Assembly: GCA_000469685.2 (NCBI GenBank)
Contig: LS997566.1
Location: 46,766,373-46,830,372, forward strand
Length of the DNA stretch: 64,000 nucleotides
Reading direction: 5' to 3'
Origin: Haemonchus contortus
Lineage: Eukaryota > Nematoda > Chromadorea > Rhabditida > Trichostrongylidae
Below the pieces are notes generated by a model that worked only from the letters and a program-made list of their open reading frames with translations, searched no databases and was not told the origin of the DNA. This document shows, in pieces, positions 34,201 through 43,491 of this stretch. The stretch's first letter is position 1. Every line of letters begins with the position of its first letter. The translations under genes and the position numbers were made by a program.

Positions 34201-36695
34201 TCCCCAGTTCGATCTAACTTACCAATGCGCACCTCAAGCCACCTTTAAACCCCAATTTTGAGGCCGTCTTGTGGCTGAATTTGAAATCATGGTCCTCGGT
34301 ATGGCTCATTTCGAGGCACGCCACGCCCACTGTGGGCGGGGCTCCGCCAAGCTGATGTGTGTTTTATACTTCTCGAGACCTGGCCCACCCATCACACACT
34401 TGACCCGATCTCTCCAGGCAGATCTAAAGGAGCTAAGGAATTTCGTGACAGACATACAGACAGACAGACAGACAGACAGACGGACAGACAGACAGACAGA
34501 CTAAGCGCTTTATAGTAAGTAGGATCAGTCAAGGCCGCATACCCAAAAATGCTTCAAGCGAAAGTTTGACCAAGTTGCATTCTTCTTCCTTTATTTACTG
34601 CAAATTTTAGCTATTGAAGAAGAATCGCGAATTCAATTCCATGCAAGCACATCGACTAATGCTTTTTCTCGGTGTTCTCGACTGCATTCAGTTAGTCGGC
34701 CATGTTTTTGGCGGTGTAGCGACAATATGGAGAAGCATCAACACTGACGCACCATATCTATGTCAGGTAAGGTTTCGAATTGAGTTCTGAAGAAGTAGGT
34801 AGTATTGCCAAAAGCCTGCCAGGAATTCTTACCGATTACTTCTTGAAGTTTCCTTCTTTAAAAATGGATCATGCATGTAGGTCTGCACTCCATAACCATT
34901 TCAGATAGTTGGTGCTATGCTGAATTCAGCCTGGAATGGTCTGTTTCCTCTCTCGCTGCTGATAGCTGTTCAGCGGTTTTTTACAGTCAGGAGAAGAGTG
35001 AACGTTAACGAAAAGTTTTCACTCGCAATGAAGGTGAGAATCGGATTTCGACATTTTATTGTGAATTGCTCTCAATAGAAAGTTTTCATTTGCTACACAG
35101 TTAATCATCCCTAACATCGTAGGGTTGGCAGAGAACCCAAAATAGATTAAATTGTGTTTAACTAACCATAACACAACAAAAATTGTACTTATCGTTCATA
35201 TATAGAGAACGATATGCATTCTCAGGTCGTTATATCGCTTTGCTTCGCTTACTGTTTCGCTTTTTTTGTATCTCTGGTATGTATCGGAAAGGTCATCTAC
35301 TCACCAAACAAGTTAGTTTATTAACAGTGCTTTTCTTGAAACATATAAGCCAATGGTTTTTCGGGAAAAACCAGTTCACTGGAACAACACTAATTTAAGA
35401 GCAGTGAGATTTTCAGATTTTCGTGGTCCTATGGAACCGACTCGGAGAGCAAATTTCTGGCGAAAGTCGAAGTTGTGGTATCCGCTGGCTGTGTCGTATT
35501 AACATTTATTGCTTACATAGTGATTGTTATTACACTCTATAAGGTAATTTTGTCAGTCATGAAATGGTAGAAAGGCAGTATCCGAGGGGATTCGCAGGAG
35601 AGAAACCGCTCTTCGCAGATATTCGAAATACCCTTGGCCGTCTGTTAGTTGAAACATTTCCCCTCTAGAGCACTCTCTTTTCAAGGATCTATGGGAGGGA
35701 TTATTCCTGATTCCTCGATCAAGCCGATCTCAGTACGGTTTTGCTGAGTGTTCCTCACCCTGCCCTTTCCTGAATATATAGTTCTACTTCGCTCAGACGT
35801 TTTGATGGCAAACTGGCTTGAACCTCTTTTGAAAAGCGTGAAAGAAGGTTTTGGGAATGGGTAGATTTTTTGCGAGGGTATCACACGCATTCCAACCTCA
35901 TGAGGTCGACTGATGTTCAAACATCACACACCAGCTGACATCAGCTGTCCCTCATCAAGTCCCTGAACCCTCGCTCTATCGAAGGCGTTGAGCTACTTAC
36001 CGTGCAAGGAACCCCTTTAGAAATCAGCGACCTAACCGAGTTCTCAGCAAAGGTCATGCAGAATGAAGTAACTAAGTAGCTATCCTCTTCTAATTTCCAA
36101 TCCTTTACTTTTTCTGTATACATATATATGAATATATATAAAATCATAATTTTTCGTTGACTTTCAAGAAAAAGAATGGAATAAAAACGATGCGCCGGAA
36201 TGAGATGCAGTTACTGGTACAAGCTACTATACTGTTTCTTCTGCTGGCCAGTATAATATCGCTTTGGCACTATCATGGCCTGGTGCTTCCGGAAACGATG
36301 TGGACCAATTTTTCGATCAACATCTGCTGGATTCTATACTGTGGCCTGAATCCTATACTTTATTTAATCTTTTCAAAGTACGTAAGTCTTGGTACGAGCC
36401 ATGAAAAGTTCAAAGAAAAGAAAACAAAAACCTAAGCAGTAGCTGGTCTGTTCAGAACTTTTCCAGATTCAATCTCAGCTTTTCCATTCTTTCATAATAT
36501 ATTTTACGTTGCTCTGTATTTTGAAAAATTACGGTATTCGAAATGGGCTTGAATTGTCAATAAGAGTGTTTTGTTTGTTATGTTATATGTTTTAGGAGTA
36601 TAAGAGTTGCCTACTTGCGATTTATCCGAATACTAGCACCGAAAGAAAATGTTGTGATAGCATTACAAATTGTTGTGACCAGATCCCGCTACTGA
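31246..36695 (+). CDS. Seven-transmembrane chemoreceptor-like GPCR, copy 3
   Basis: Intact receptor of 304 residues. Exons: 31246-31353, 34611-34766, 34905-35033, 35226-35311, 35417-35543, 36169-36377, 36596-36695. Approximate spans: TM1 13-35, TM2 50-75, TM3 89-113, TM4 132-155, TM5 177-201, TM6 217-240, TM7 245-270, then a tail of about 33 residues ending TRSRY. Exon 2 ends in a Cys-Gln that is kept in copies 2, 3 and 5 and could be the extracellular cysteine; TM7 contains CGLNPILYLIFSK. The short N-terminus begins MASADG. The acceptor of exon 6 is TTTCAAG rather than TTTCAG, as phase and alignment with copies 2 and 5 require. A 2.3-kb minisatellite-bearing insertion fills intron 1. AATAAA at 36799-36804 is the likely polyA signal. 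Closest relative is copy 5. Confidence 0.9.
32320..34000. repeat. Minisatellite, about 128-bp unit, with 766-bp higher-order repeat
   Basis: About 13 units, each with a TTATGAATTTTCGCC block, an AACCCCGCCC...GGGCGGAGTC hairpin, a GCCACCCACCATA block, CCTGTCGCCTGTACTCC and CCAAGTTTGAAC. Adjacent units start 128 bp apart (for example 32809 and 32937). Sequence from 32573 recurs at 33339, from 32698 at 33464 and from 32954 relative to 32188, an offset of 766 bp, i.e. six units copied as a block. Open frames on both strands over this interval are products of the repeat. Confidence 0.92.
34447..34501. repeat. ACAG microsatellite
   Basis: An almost perfect run of ACAG tetranucleotides (reading GACAGACAGACA) interrupted once by ACGG, at the right end of the minisatellite-bearing insertion and just before TAAGCGCTTTATAGTAAG. 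Confidence 0.95.
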
Positions 36696-36699
36696 AATA

Positions 36700-37180
36700 T
36701 TATCAGAAGTAACCCAAATGGAGGATTTTTTGTTGGAAGAAGTGCTTGAACTACTGTCATGTTTGTGCTAATAGATTTCATATTACATGTGATAAATTAA
36801 TAAATATATAAAATGATAATGAAGCTATTAGAATGACTCTGTAAGGCCAGATGATTTGGAGTTTCTTCAACTTACTTACGGTAGTGACATTTACGCAATC
36901 ATTTAAATAGGAGAAATATCACCAGGAAGTGTATTGCTGTTCTCACCAGCTTTCCTTGTTCGTTTATTCGCGGGAGGTGAGTATGGATCTTGTACCCTCT
37001 ACTCCTAAAATTTTGAGCTTTCATAATGTTACCTGGGAGACTAAACCGCTGCGAGGAATGCCTTTCATGAAACTTGAAAACTTTGTACCGTATCCCCATG
37101 GATTCCTCATTAGCTAATATTCAGTACAGAATGATGATCATTTTTGAATTGGATTCTGAATGAGTGGACACCTCTCGTCA
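36700..37180. other. Spacer after GPCR copy 3; duplication breakpoint
   Basis: No gene. The left end of the second duplicated block falls about 37120-37140, where sequence becomes alignable with 28260-28308 just before exon 5 of copy 2. Exons 1-4 of copy 4 are therefore absent. Confidence 0.6.
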
Positions 37181-37329
37181 GGCTTGCATGGTCGTATGGA
37201 GCGAGCATAGGGAGCCGTGGATTATCCTATTGTGAATTCGTAGTTTCAGTCCTTTGCATAGCACTGCCTTCCCTTGTCTACATAGATATTGCTATATCGC
37301 TTTACAAGGTAATTCCAACAACTGTGATT

Positions 37330-37781
37330 AGTTAGGTTTTTGGTTAGATTAAAAGGATAGAAAAGTAACCAAAAGAAATTACGGTTACGAACCGTTCGAG
37401 GGAAGTACACTGTTTGGTGATAAAAATCTTTTATCAACAAAATCACCCAAACAAAAAGACTCAGTGAAATGACAAAAAAATTCTTTTAATACAGCAAAAG
37501 AAATCACTCAGAAAGGGACAATAGCTATAAAAGCGATTATAATATACGAAACAAAACACCCTAACTGAGCTCACGACCGGGGCAGTACGCGGCTTCCCTC
37601 CTGAACGGCAGCAGAACTCCAGCGGGGTCGGACGGCGATGATGACGGCCTTAAACGGCCACGACGGACACTCAACTACCTACCACTTAATCACGGCCTAC
37701 CGCCCATTGTACATTCCCGCGCATTTTGGGCTTTCACTGCGTACTGCCCAGACCCTTTAAACTACGCATTTCTACACAACA
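37330..37781 (-). repeat. 3' LTR of the retrotransposon (left on plus strand)
   Basis: 452 bp, matching 43041-43491 over its full length. By eye I count about 17 differences between the two LTRs (roughly 4%), so the insertion is not recent but still well preserved. The inner side abuts a purine-rich tract. Confidence 0.95.
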
Positions 37782-37793
37782 TGCCCCTCTCCT
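37782..37793 (-). promoter_or_regulatory. Polypurine tract
   Basis: On the minus strand AGGAGAGGGGCA lies immediately before the 3' LTR, the expected primer site for plus-strand DNA synthesis. Confidence 0.75.
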
Positions 37794-37814
37794 GAAAAAG
37801 ATCTGTCCCCAGAT

Positions 37815-38502
37815 CTAACCAGCTTCCCGCGGCAGACTTCGGAGTTTCCTTTTTCCCTCACGCTTCAAATGAAGATTGGAAATTCGTCCATCCTTTATCG
37901 CCGGCTCTCCTGACGACTGCGTGCGATCAACCACCGACGGTCTATTTCGACTACAACGACGTGTCTCTAACGGGAAGCCTGCTCCGCGGTCCAACGAAGG
38001 AAATGGTGGGCTATCACAACGGGACTCAACATGACGAAAATGCATTGCGTCGGCCACTTCGTATTCGTCTTCCAGCCTGAAACGCAACTTTTCATTCATC
38101 ATACCCTGTGTACAGAAAATGACACAAGTATCTTTGGGTTTTCTGCCTCTCCTTCTCCTAGTGACGTTCTCTATTTCTAGAACATCTGCACAAACGCAGT
38201 CACACCACCTGTTGGTTACGAATGGCTTCAAGGGTGGGGTATTTGTCGGTTTTGGGTTCGTCAAGAAGCACTTACGGCACCCTCGCACCCACAATGTAAC
38301 ATCCTTGTCAAGGGTCTCCCAGAACACTTTCTTTCAAGATGCGACACATTTTCCCTGCTGAAAAATGTCCCGCCAGACACCCTTCATGAGCTTCATCAAA
38401 AACCGCTCTACGTTTCGAACTTGGTACCACATGGAAGATGGTGCCATCCTCTCGAATGAGCTTCAGTTCACCCTCTTCCAACACGAAGTCCGCGACCCTC
38501 AA
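37815..38502 (-). pseudogene. Truncated integrase of the LTR element
   Basis: Two minus-strand frames, 38308-38502 and 37815-38327, overlap and follow the pol frame. Together they hold the HHCC zinc-binding region: HEGCLAGHFSAGKM in the first frame, VRGCRKCFL in the second. The second then reaches WCDCVCADVLEI, the position of the first catalytic Asp, but the rest of the integrase core does not follow; the frame continues into about 100 unrelated residues and stops at 37815. Integration function is therefore lost. The element probably suffered an internal deletion here. Confidence 0.8.
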
Positions 38503-38525
38503 CTTTTTCCCATAGCCTGGCAGAA

Positions 38526-41500
38526 TTACTTCTTCTCCAATTTGTTCTCACCCAATAGAGTCAGCACCTTTCCGTAATCAACATCATCGGCAAGCTCGCT
38601 AAGCCATTCCGAGTTCCGATCTTCATTCATTACGTATACGATTTTCTCATCCCCTGGATGCCTCATAGCCAGCGCTCTCTCATCCACCGGGATTCCTCTC
38701 GAGAGGGCATCTGCTACCGCATTAGCCTTCCCCTTCACGTATTCTATGGTTAGCTTATACTGCTGAATCTCTAACGCCCATCTCAGCACTCTAGAGGAAA
38801 CATTACTCCTTTTGAACAATGCCGTCAGAGGCAGGTGGTCTGTCCTGACTACGACCTCCATACCGTACACGAAGTAATGGAACTTCTGCAAGGCAAACAC
38901 TATTGCCAGAGCTTCCAAGTCTGTGACATGGTACCTTTTCTCTGCACTGGATAGTTTTTTCGAAGCGAAATAGATAGGATGCAAGAAATGATCCTTGCCT
39001 TCTTGAGATAGCACAGCTCCTATGCCTATCTGCGACGCATCCGTGTAAATGATATACGGTCTTTCTCCCGTCCGGGCTGCCTCCACATCAGGCTGGCTCA
39101 GTACAGGGGTAGACGTGAGCTTAGCCTTCAATTCACCAAATGCCTCCTCGTGGGTTTCATTCCAATCCCATGGAGCCTTCACACTTGTTAGCTCGAACAG
39201 CGGTCGAGCAATGCGTGAGAAACCTAGTACGAATTTCCGATAGTACCCACACATCCCCAGGAATGTTCGCAATTCAGCCACAGTCTTGGGCTTCGGATAC
39301 TTCTCGATCTTCTCTATCTTCATAGGGTCCACTCTCACTCCATCTCCTGCAATTTCGTGGCCCAAGAATATCACTTTGTTGCTCATCATCACGCATTTCT
39401 GCGGTTTGAGCTTCAAATTTGCCGCACGGAGTGCCTGCAGTACCGCCTTGAGCACTTCAAAATGGCGTTCTTTGCTCTCCGACGCTATCAAGATATCATC
39501 TATATATACGAAAACTTCTTTATCACGCAGGGTGCCCAATACCGTATCCATAAGTCTTTGAAAACGGGCTGGCGATGTGCACAACCCAAATGGAAGCACC
39601 TTGAATTGAAACAACCCTTCTGACGTGGTAAAGGCACTCTTCCTTTTGGCGTCTTCCGACAAGGGTATTTGCCAGTATCCTGACGCCATGTCCAGGGTAC
39701 TGAACCAGTACTTCCCTTTCAGACTCTGTAAAATGACGTCAATCCTTGGGAGCGGATAGGCGTCCTGCTTGGTGTGCTTGTTAAGCTCCCTATAGTCAAT
39801 GCACAACCTTAGCGTTCCATCCTTCTTCTTGACCAGGACCACTGGCGAGGCCCAGTCCGAGGCCGACTCTTCTATTATGCCTCGATCTAGGAGCTCTTTG
39901 ATCATGCCTTTGAATTCAGCACGTGCTCCTAGTGGTATTGGTCTAGTCCTTCGCCGAATGGGAGTAGCATCACCGGTATCCACCTCGTGGACTACCAAAC
40001 TGGTCTGGGTTAGTTCGCGATCTTCTACTGCGAACACGTCATTATACTCCTCTACAATGCTCCACAACTCCGGCTCATCCGGAACCTCTTTGTCTCTGTT
40101 GTTCCTGAGGTATGCACTCAGCATACTTCTTCTTTCTTGGGCTTGCAATTCGGGTTTCCCTAACACAAGCATATCTGTTGCCACCTCTCTCGCCATTGCC
40201 TTGGAATACTCTGCATCATCCGATTCCCAGTCACCCACCTTCTGGTCCATTTTTAGCACCAGAGGCTCTGATGATGTATTCCATACCGGCACTTCGGCCA
40301 TGCCAGTCTCACTGACTGTACATAGACCTGAGAGTATCCATTCAGAGCTAGACTTGAGCATTCGCTCACCAGCTTGCGTCTTTCCCTTGATCGCTACCCA
40401 CTTGAACTCACCAGGGGCTACGTAAACTCTTTTACATATTGTGGCTTTACTTGCACTTTGGGCTTCTTGCGAAGGCTTCCCCAACGCTTCCTCTGCCACT
40501 TCGCCCTTTCTACAATCTTCGCTTGGTCGTCTGACTAACGTATAGTTCATTGCTTGCAGTGCGTTCGTGCCTAGAACCAACATATGCCCTTTCTGCACTG
40601 ATACATGCATTTGCAAGGTTATCTCTGTCCCAGTGCCTTCCTTTAGAGGCACTTCCACAACCTTCAGGAACTTCATCCGTTTTCCCGACGCATCCAGAAT
40701 CCTTTTACGCAGGTCCATCGGGCACTCTTGCAGCCGATGACCTTCCTCTTCGATCCTCTGCAGCACCTTTTGCGGCAGAATCGAAATTTCAGATCCCGTG
40801 TCTAGCAGCGCGGACCAAGCGTTGCCAAAAATCGTCACACTTGTAACGGATTTCTTCCCAAACGGTGGCACTACACTTGAAGGACATCGCTTCTCCGGTG
40901 CCCTGGGTGACTTGGTTTCCTCAAGCAATACCTCAGTTGCTTTACTTCCAAGCTCCCTTCTGACCTTGCACTTTCTTGCCAGGTGACCTTTACCTCTGCA
41001 ATTGAAGCATTGCATTTGTCCTCCCTTTTCTTTGTGTCTTGGTTCTTCCTTTTCTTTCTTCGGCAACTCACTTCGTCGCCTGTTATCATCTTCATCTCTC
41101 TTTATACTCTTTTCCATCTTGGCCGGTACCCTTGACCGTTCACGCCTTGATGTGCCCTCCAGTCGTTCTCCTGCTGCGTGGTAGCTTTGAGCCCTAGCAC
41201 TCTCTAATGTCAGCCTCCTTCTTTCCACGCGCATTGCGGCCTCCTTCAGGCTTTCATACGCGCTGGGCCCTTCCTTTTCCATAGCTTCTAAGAAGTAGTA
41301 CGATTCTGGCCACTGTACTATCTGCTCGTACAGCTGTTGCGCCCTTGTTGTCGCTAATACCTTCTCATCCAACTCCGGATAAGCCCTGGCCGACAACCTC
41401 TCCAGCTCGACGCAGTATTCCGCCACTGTCTGCGCCTCTGCCTTTTTCAGTCTTCTGAGTTTCCCTAAGGCCCTTATCCTCTTGGTCTTCTCCTCGACTC

Positions 41501-41594
41501 GATTGGATTTAGACAAAGCAGCTACAATACCCACATAAGGCCCATGCCTTACTTCCCTCGGAAGTGCCTCGTATTGTGCTATGTGCCTTATCAC
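38526..41594 (-). CDS. Gag-Pol polyprotein frame (capsid C-part, PR, RT, RNase H)
   Basis: An uninterrupted minus-strand frame of 1,022 codons. Residues 1-150 are a gag capsid-like helical region; a basic Glu/Lys/Arg-rich stretch follows; a CCHC zinc knuckle (CFNCRGKGHLARKC) is near residue 195; the aspartic protease motif LLDTGSEISILP is near 265; reverse transcriptase extends from about 560 to 780 with YIDDILIA near 696; RNase H begins near 848 with YTDASQIGIGAVLSQ; and the frame ends in a linker before the integrase. Such enzymes copy the element RNA into DNA in virus-like particles. Gag and Pol share one frame from the capsid onward. The true gag start lies upstream in other frames, so this frame is not a complete translation unit. 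Confidence 0.95.
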   Translation of the reverse strand: MIRHIAQYEALPREVRHGPYVGIVAALSKSNRVEEKTKRIRALGKLRRLKKAEAQTVAEYCVELERLSARAYPELDEKVLATTRAQQLYEQIVQWPESYYFLEAMEKEGPSAYESLKEAAMRVERRRLTLESARAQSYHAAGERLEGTSRRERSRVPAKMEKSIKRDEDDNRRRSELPKKEKEEPRHKEKGGQMQCFNCRGKGHLARKCKVRRELGSKATEVLLEETKSPRAPEKRCPSSVVPPFGKKSVTSVTIFGNAWSALLDTGSEISILPQKVLQRIEEEGHRLQECPMDLRKRILDASGKRMKFLKVVEVPLKEGTGTEITLQMHVSVQKGHMLVLGTNALQAMNYTLVRRPSEDCRKGEVAEEALGKPSQEAQSASKATICKRVYVAPGEFKWVAIKGKTQAGERMLKSSSEWILSGLCTVSETGMAEVPVWNTSSEPLVLKMDQKVGDWESDDAEYSKAMAREVATDMLVLGKPELQAQERRSMLSAYLRNNRDKEVPDEPELWSIVEEYNDVFAVEDRELTQTSLVVHEVDTGDATPIRRRTRPIPLGARAEFKGMIKELLDRGIIEESASDWASPVVLVKKKDGTLRLCIDYRELNKHTKQDAYPLPRIDVILQSLKGKYWFSTLDMASGYWQIPLSEDAKRKSAFTTSEGLFQFKVLPFGLCTSPARFQRLMDTVLGTLRDKEVFVYIDDILIASESKERHFEVLKAVLQALRAANLKLKPQKCVMMSNKVIFLGHEIAGDGVRVDPMKIEKIEKYPKPKTVAELRTFLGMCGYYRKFVLGFSRIARPLFELTSVKAPWDWNETHEEAFGELKAKLTSTPVLSQPDVEAARTGERPYIIYTDASQIGIGAVLSQEGKDHFLHPIYFASKKLSSAEKRYHVTDLEALAIVFALQKFHYFVYGMEVVVRTDHLPLTALFKRSNVSSRVLRWALEIQQYKLTIEYVKGKANAVADALSRGIPVDERALAMRHPGDEKIVYVMNEDRNSEWLSELADDVDYGKVLTLLGENKLEKK

Positions 41595-42689
41595 TCAACT
41601 TAGACTTCAACAGGGCTTTCAGTTCCTTCTGAGACCAACTATCTTCAGGATACTTTAATTGGAACGATTCCAAAAAGTTTTCCCACGAGTAGTTTTCATC
41701 TCTCCCAGTATATACTCGCACCTTCGGCAAAGCTATGTATTTTAGGTAAGAACTCATACCGTTGTGGCTACATGCTGAGCTATTCCTACCACTATACCTA
41801 CTCGATCTCGAACTTGAGTCGCTATCAATTTCACTTAGTTCATCATCACTTGAAACGGCTCTGCACTCACCGTTCGACTCCAATGTCTTCCTTAGACACT
41901 GCCTGGAGCTGTCCCGCGTCAGGCGATTCAATGCCGGCCGCAACTCTCGCCCATTCTGCAAGACAATATCATCACCACTCCATGCATTTCTCAATCTTTT
42001 CAGACCTTCCAAATCATACTTGGATCTGATCTGACACGACGTACCTGGGATTGCTTTATCAGTCGCCGAAAATCCTTTTTTTCACTGCTGCCTCCTCTGC
42101 GCGCAAGTGGTCAATCTCTCTCTGTTTTTCCTCAAGTTGACGCTACAACGAGAGCATTTCGTGGTTCTTCCGTGACAAACTATTTAATTTTCGTTTCAAC
42201 TCACTACACTCTCGCACAAGGTCCTCATCGGCCCACCCAGTGCACTTCTGCACCTCCTCGAGCACACTCGCTTTCTCTACGAGCTCTTCCACCACTTGCA
42301 CCATCTCCACACGTGATCCGCAGCCCAAGGAAATCATGAGTTCACGCACTCCCGTTTGTCCTCTTGCTTTTCGCATACAGACCCCTCAGACAGTCTAAAT
42401 GTTCCTCTAGTGCCTGTATCGCAGCTCTCGCCACTGCTTCAAACTTATCTCTCTTTGCATCCCCACTGCGCCAATGCCGCGCTACCTCTGCTACCACTGC
42501 AATCTCTGCCTCTTTCAATTTCTTATGCATTTGACCGCATACCTTGAGCTCCTCCAGCTCAGCATTTCTAACGCCACTCGCTTCTGCCATATCAACATCC
42601 ATGGCGGCCTGCTGAACCGGCTCACCGCCTGCAACCAAGGCGTTATTCAGCGTCCTTTCCGCGTCCTCAGACGCTACCAACTCAGCCAT
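41509..42689 (-). pseudogene. Gag N-terminal region, broken into three frames
   Basis: Minus-strand open pieces 42342-42689, 42143-42376 and 41509-42012 form a series leading into the 38526-41594 frame. The first begins MAELVASEDAER and is Ala/Glu-rich with coiled-coil character; the second continues the coiled coil (VEELVEKASVLEEVQK); the third has a Ser/Asp-rich linker and a capsid-like start (RVYTGRDENYSWENFLESFQ). Each switch between frames needs a frameshift or a lost stop, so gag is inactivated in this copy unless sequencing errors are responsible. Confidence 0.75.
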
Positions 42690-42705
42690 TACGCGGCGGT
42701 CAGTA

Positions 42706-42845
42706 CGGTGTGGTTCCTAGTCTCCTCTTATTGCAGGAATCGATAGCCTCGCACGTACCAAAAAAAATTTGGGCAGAGGTTACCCTTAGGAAAAAGGGTG
42801 TACTGCTATCGATTCCTACAAAAAGTGGGAACCAGACACCACACC
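42706..42845. repeat. Nested palindrome in the retrotransposon leader
   Basis: Outer arms CGGTGTGGTTCC (42706-42717) and GGAACCAGACACCACACCG (42827-42845) pair with a short bulge. Inner arms AGGAATCGATAGC (42735-42747) and GCTATCGATTCCT (42805-42817) pair exactly. Between the inner arms CCCTTAGGAAAAAGGG forms another small stem. The structure sits between the primer-site end of the 5' LTR and the gag start, where packaging or translation signals are expected in LTR elements. Confidence 0.8.
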
Positions 42846-43030
42846 GGTTTCAGCGAGTTGGATTTTTCCTAAGAAAAATCACTGACCCGCTAGCAGTGCG
42901 CCACGTTAAAGCCTCTCGAGGCCACGCCAAGGAGCTTTAACGTAGATACGAAACACACGAACGTAGAAAAAAAATCGATAAACCTTCAAAAAGAATCTTT
43001 CACCAACCTGTGCACTTCTCGAACGGCGGC

Positions 43031-43040
43031 TTGGCCCCCA
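43031..43040 (-). promoter_or_regulatory. Primer-binding-site candidate
   Basis: Directly after the 5' LTR in sense orientation the sequence is TGGGGGCCAA. TGG at this position complements the CCA end of a tRNA. The primer tRNA was not identified. Confidence 0.55.
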
Positions 43041-43491
43041 AGTTAGGTTTTTGGTTAGATTAAAAGGATAGAAAAGTAACCAAAAGAAATTACGGTTACG
43101 AACCGTTCGAGGGAAGTACACTGTTTGGTGATAAAAATCTTTTATCAACAAAATCACCCAAACAAAAAGACTCAGTGAAATGACAAAAAAATTCTTTTAA
43201 TACAGCAAAAGAAATCACTCACAAAGCAACAATAGCTATAAAAGCGATTATATTATACGAAACAAAACACCCTAACTGAAATCACGACCGGGCAGTACGC
43301 AGCTTCCCTCCTGAACGGCAGCAGAACTCCAGCGGGGTCGGACGGCGACGATGACGGCCTTCCACGGCCACGACGAACACTCAACTACTTGCCACTTACT
43401 CACGGCCTACCGCCCATTATACATTCCCGCGCATTTTGGGCTTCCACTGCGTACTGCCCAGACCCTTTAAACTACGCATTTCTACACAACA
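43041..43491 (-). repeat. 5' LTR of the retrotransposon (right on plus strand)
   Basis: 451 bp, paired with 37330-37781. The right boundary is fixed by ACACAACA followed by the GATT target duplication. Confidence 0.95.

Larger units (their letters stand above)
32222..34535. mobile_element. Insertion carrying a minisatellite, class unknown
   Basis: Comparison of intron 1 in copies 3 and 5 shows that sequence from about the GGCGGCTAGGC at 32226 to about AAGTTTGACC at 34562 has no counterpart in copy 5, whereas both flanks align. The insertion begins with GC-rich unique sequence, continues as tandem 128-bp units, then degenerate units with GGGCGG motifs to about 34345, and finishes with an ACAG tract and TTTATAGTAAGTAGGAT. 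No transposase, terminal repeats or target duplication were recognised. Nematode Helitrons often carry minisatellites, but the required termini are not evident. Confidence 0.6.
37330..43491 (-). mobile_element. Gypsy-type LTR retrotransposon, 6.16 kb, degenerate
   Basis: Inserted antisense in intron 5 of GPCR copy 4. Bounded by direct LTRs (37330-37781 and 43041-43491), with GATT directly repeated outside (37326-37329 and 43492-43495). In sense orientation (minus) the LTR starts TGTTGTGTAG and ends CCTAACT. Order in sense: LTR, TGGGGGCCAA primer-site candidate, structured leader, gag pieces, then a frame with zinc knuckle, protease, reverse transcriptase and RNase H, a truncated integrase, a polypurine tract and the LTR. 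The domain order PR-RT-RH-IN identifies the Gypsy (Ty3-like) class. Frame breaks and loss of the integrase core make it non-autonomous. Confidence 0.95.

Noticed and set aside
39799..40425. 208-codon plus-strand frame
   Set aside because: Lies wholly opposite the retrotransposon pol frame, which has clear RT and protease motifs. It is an antisense shadow.
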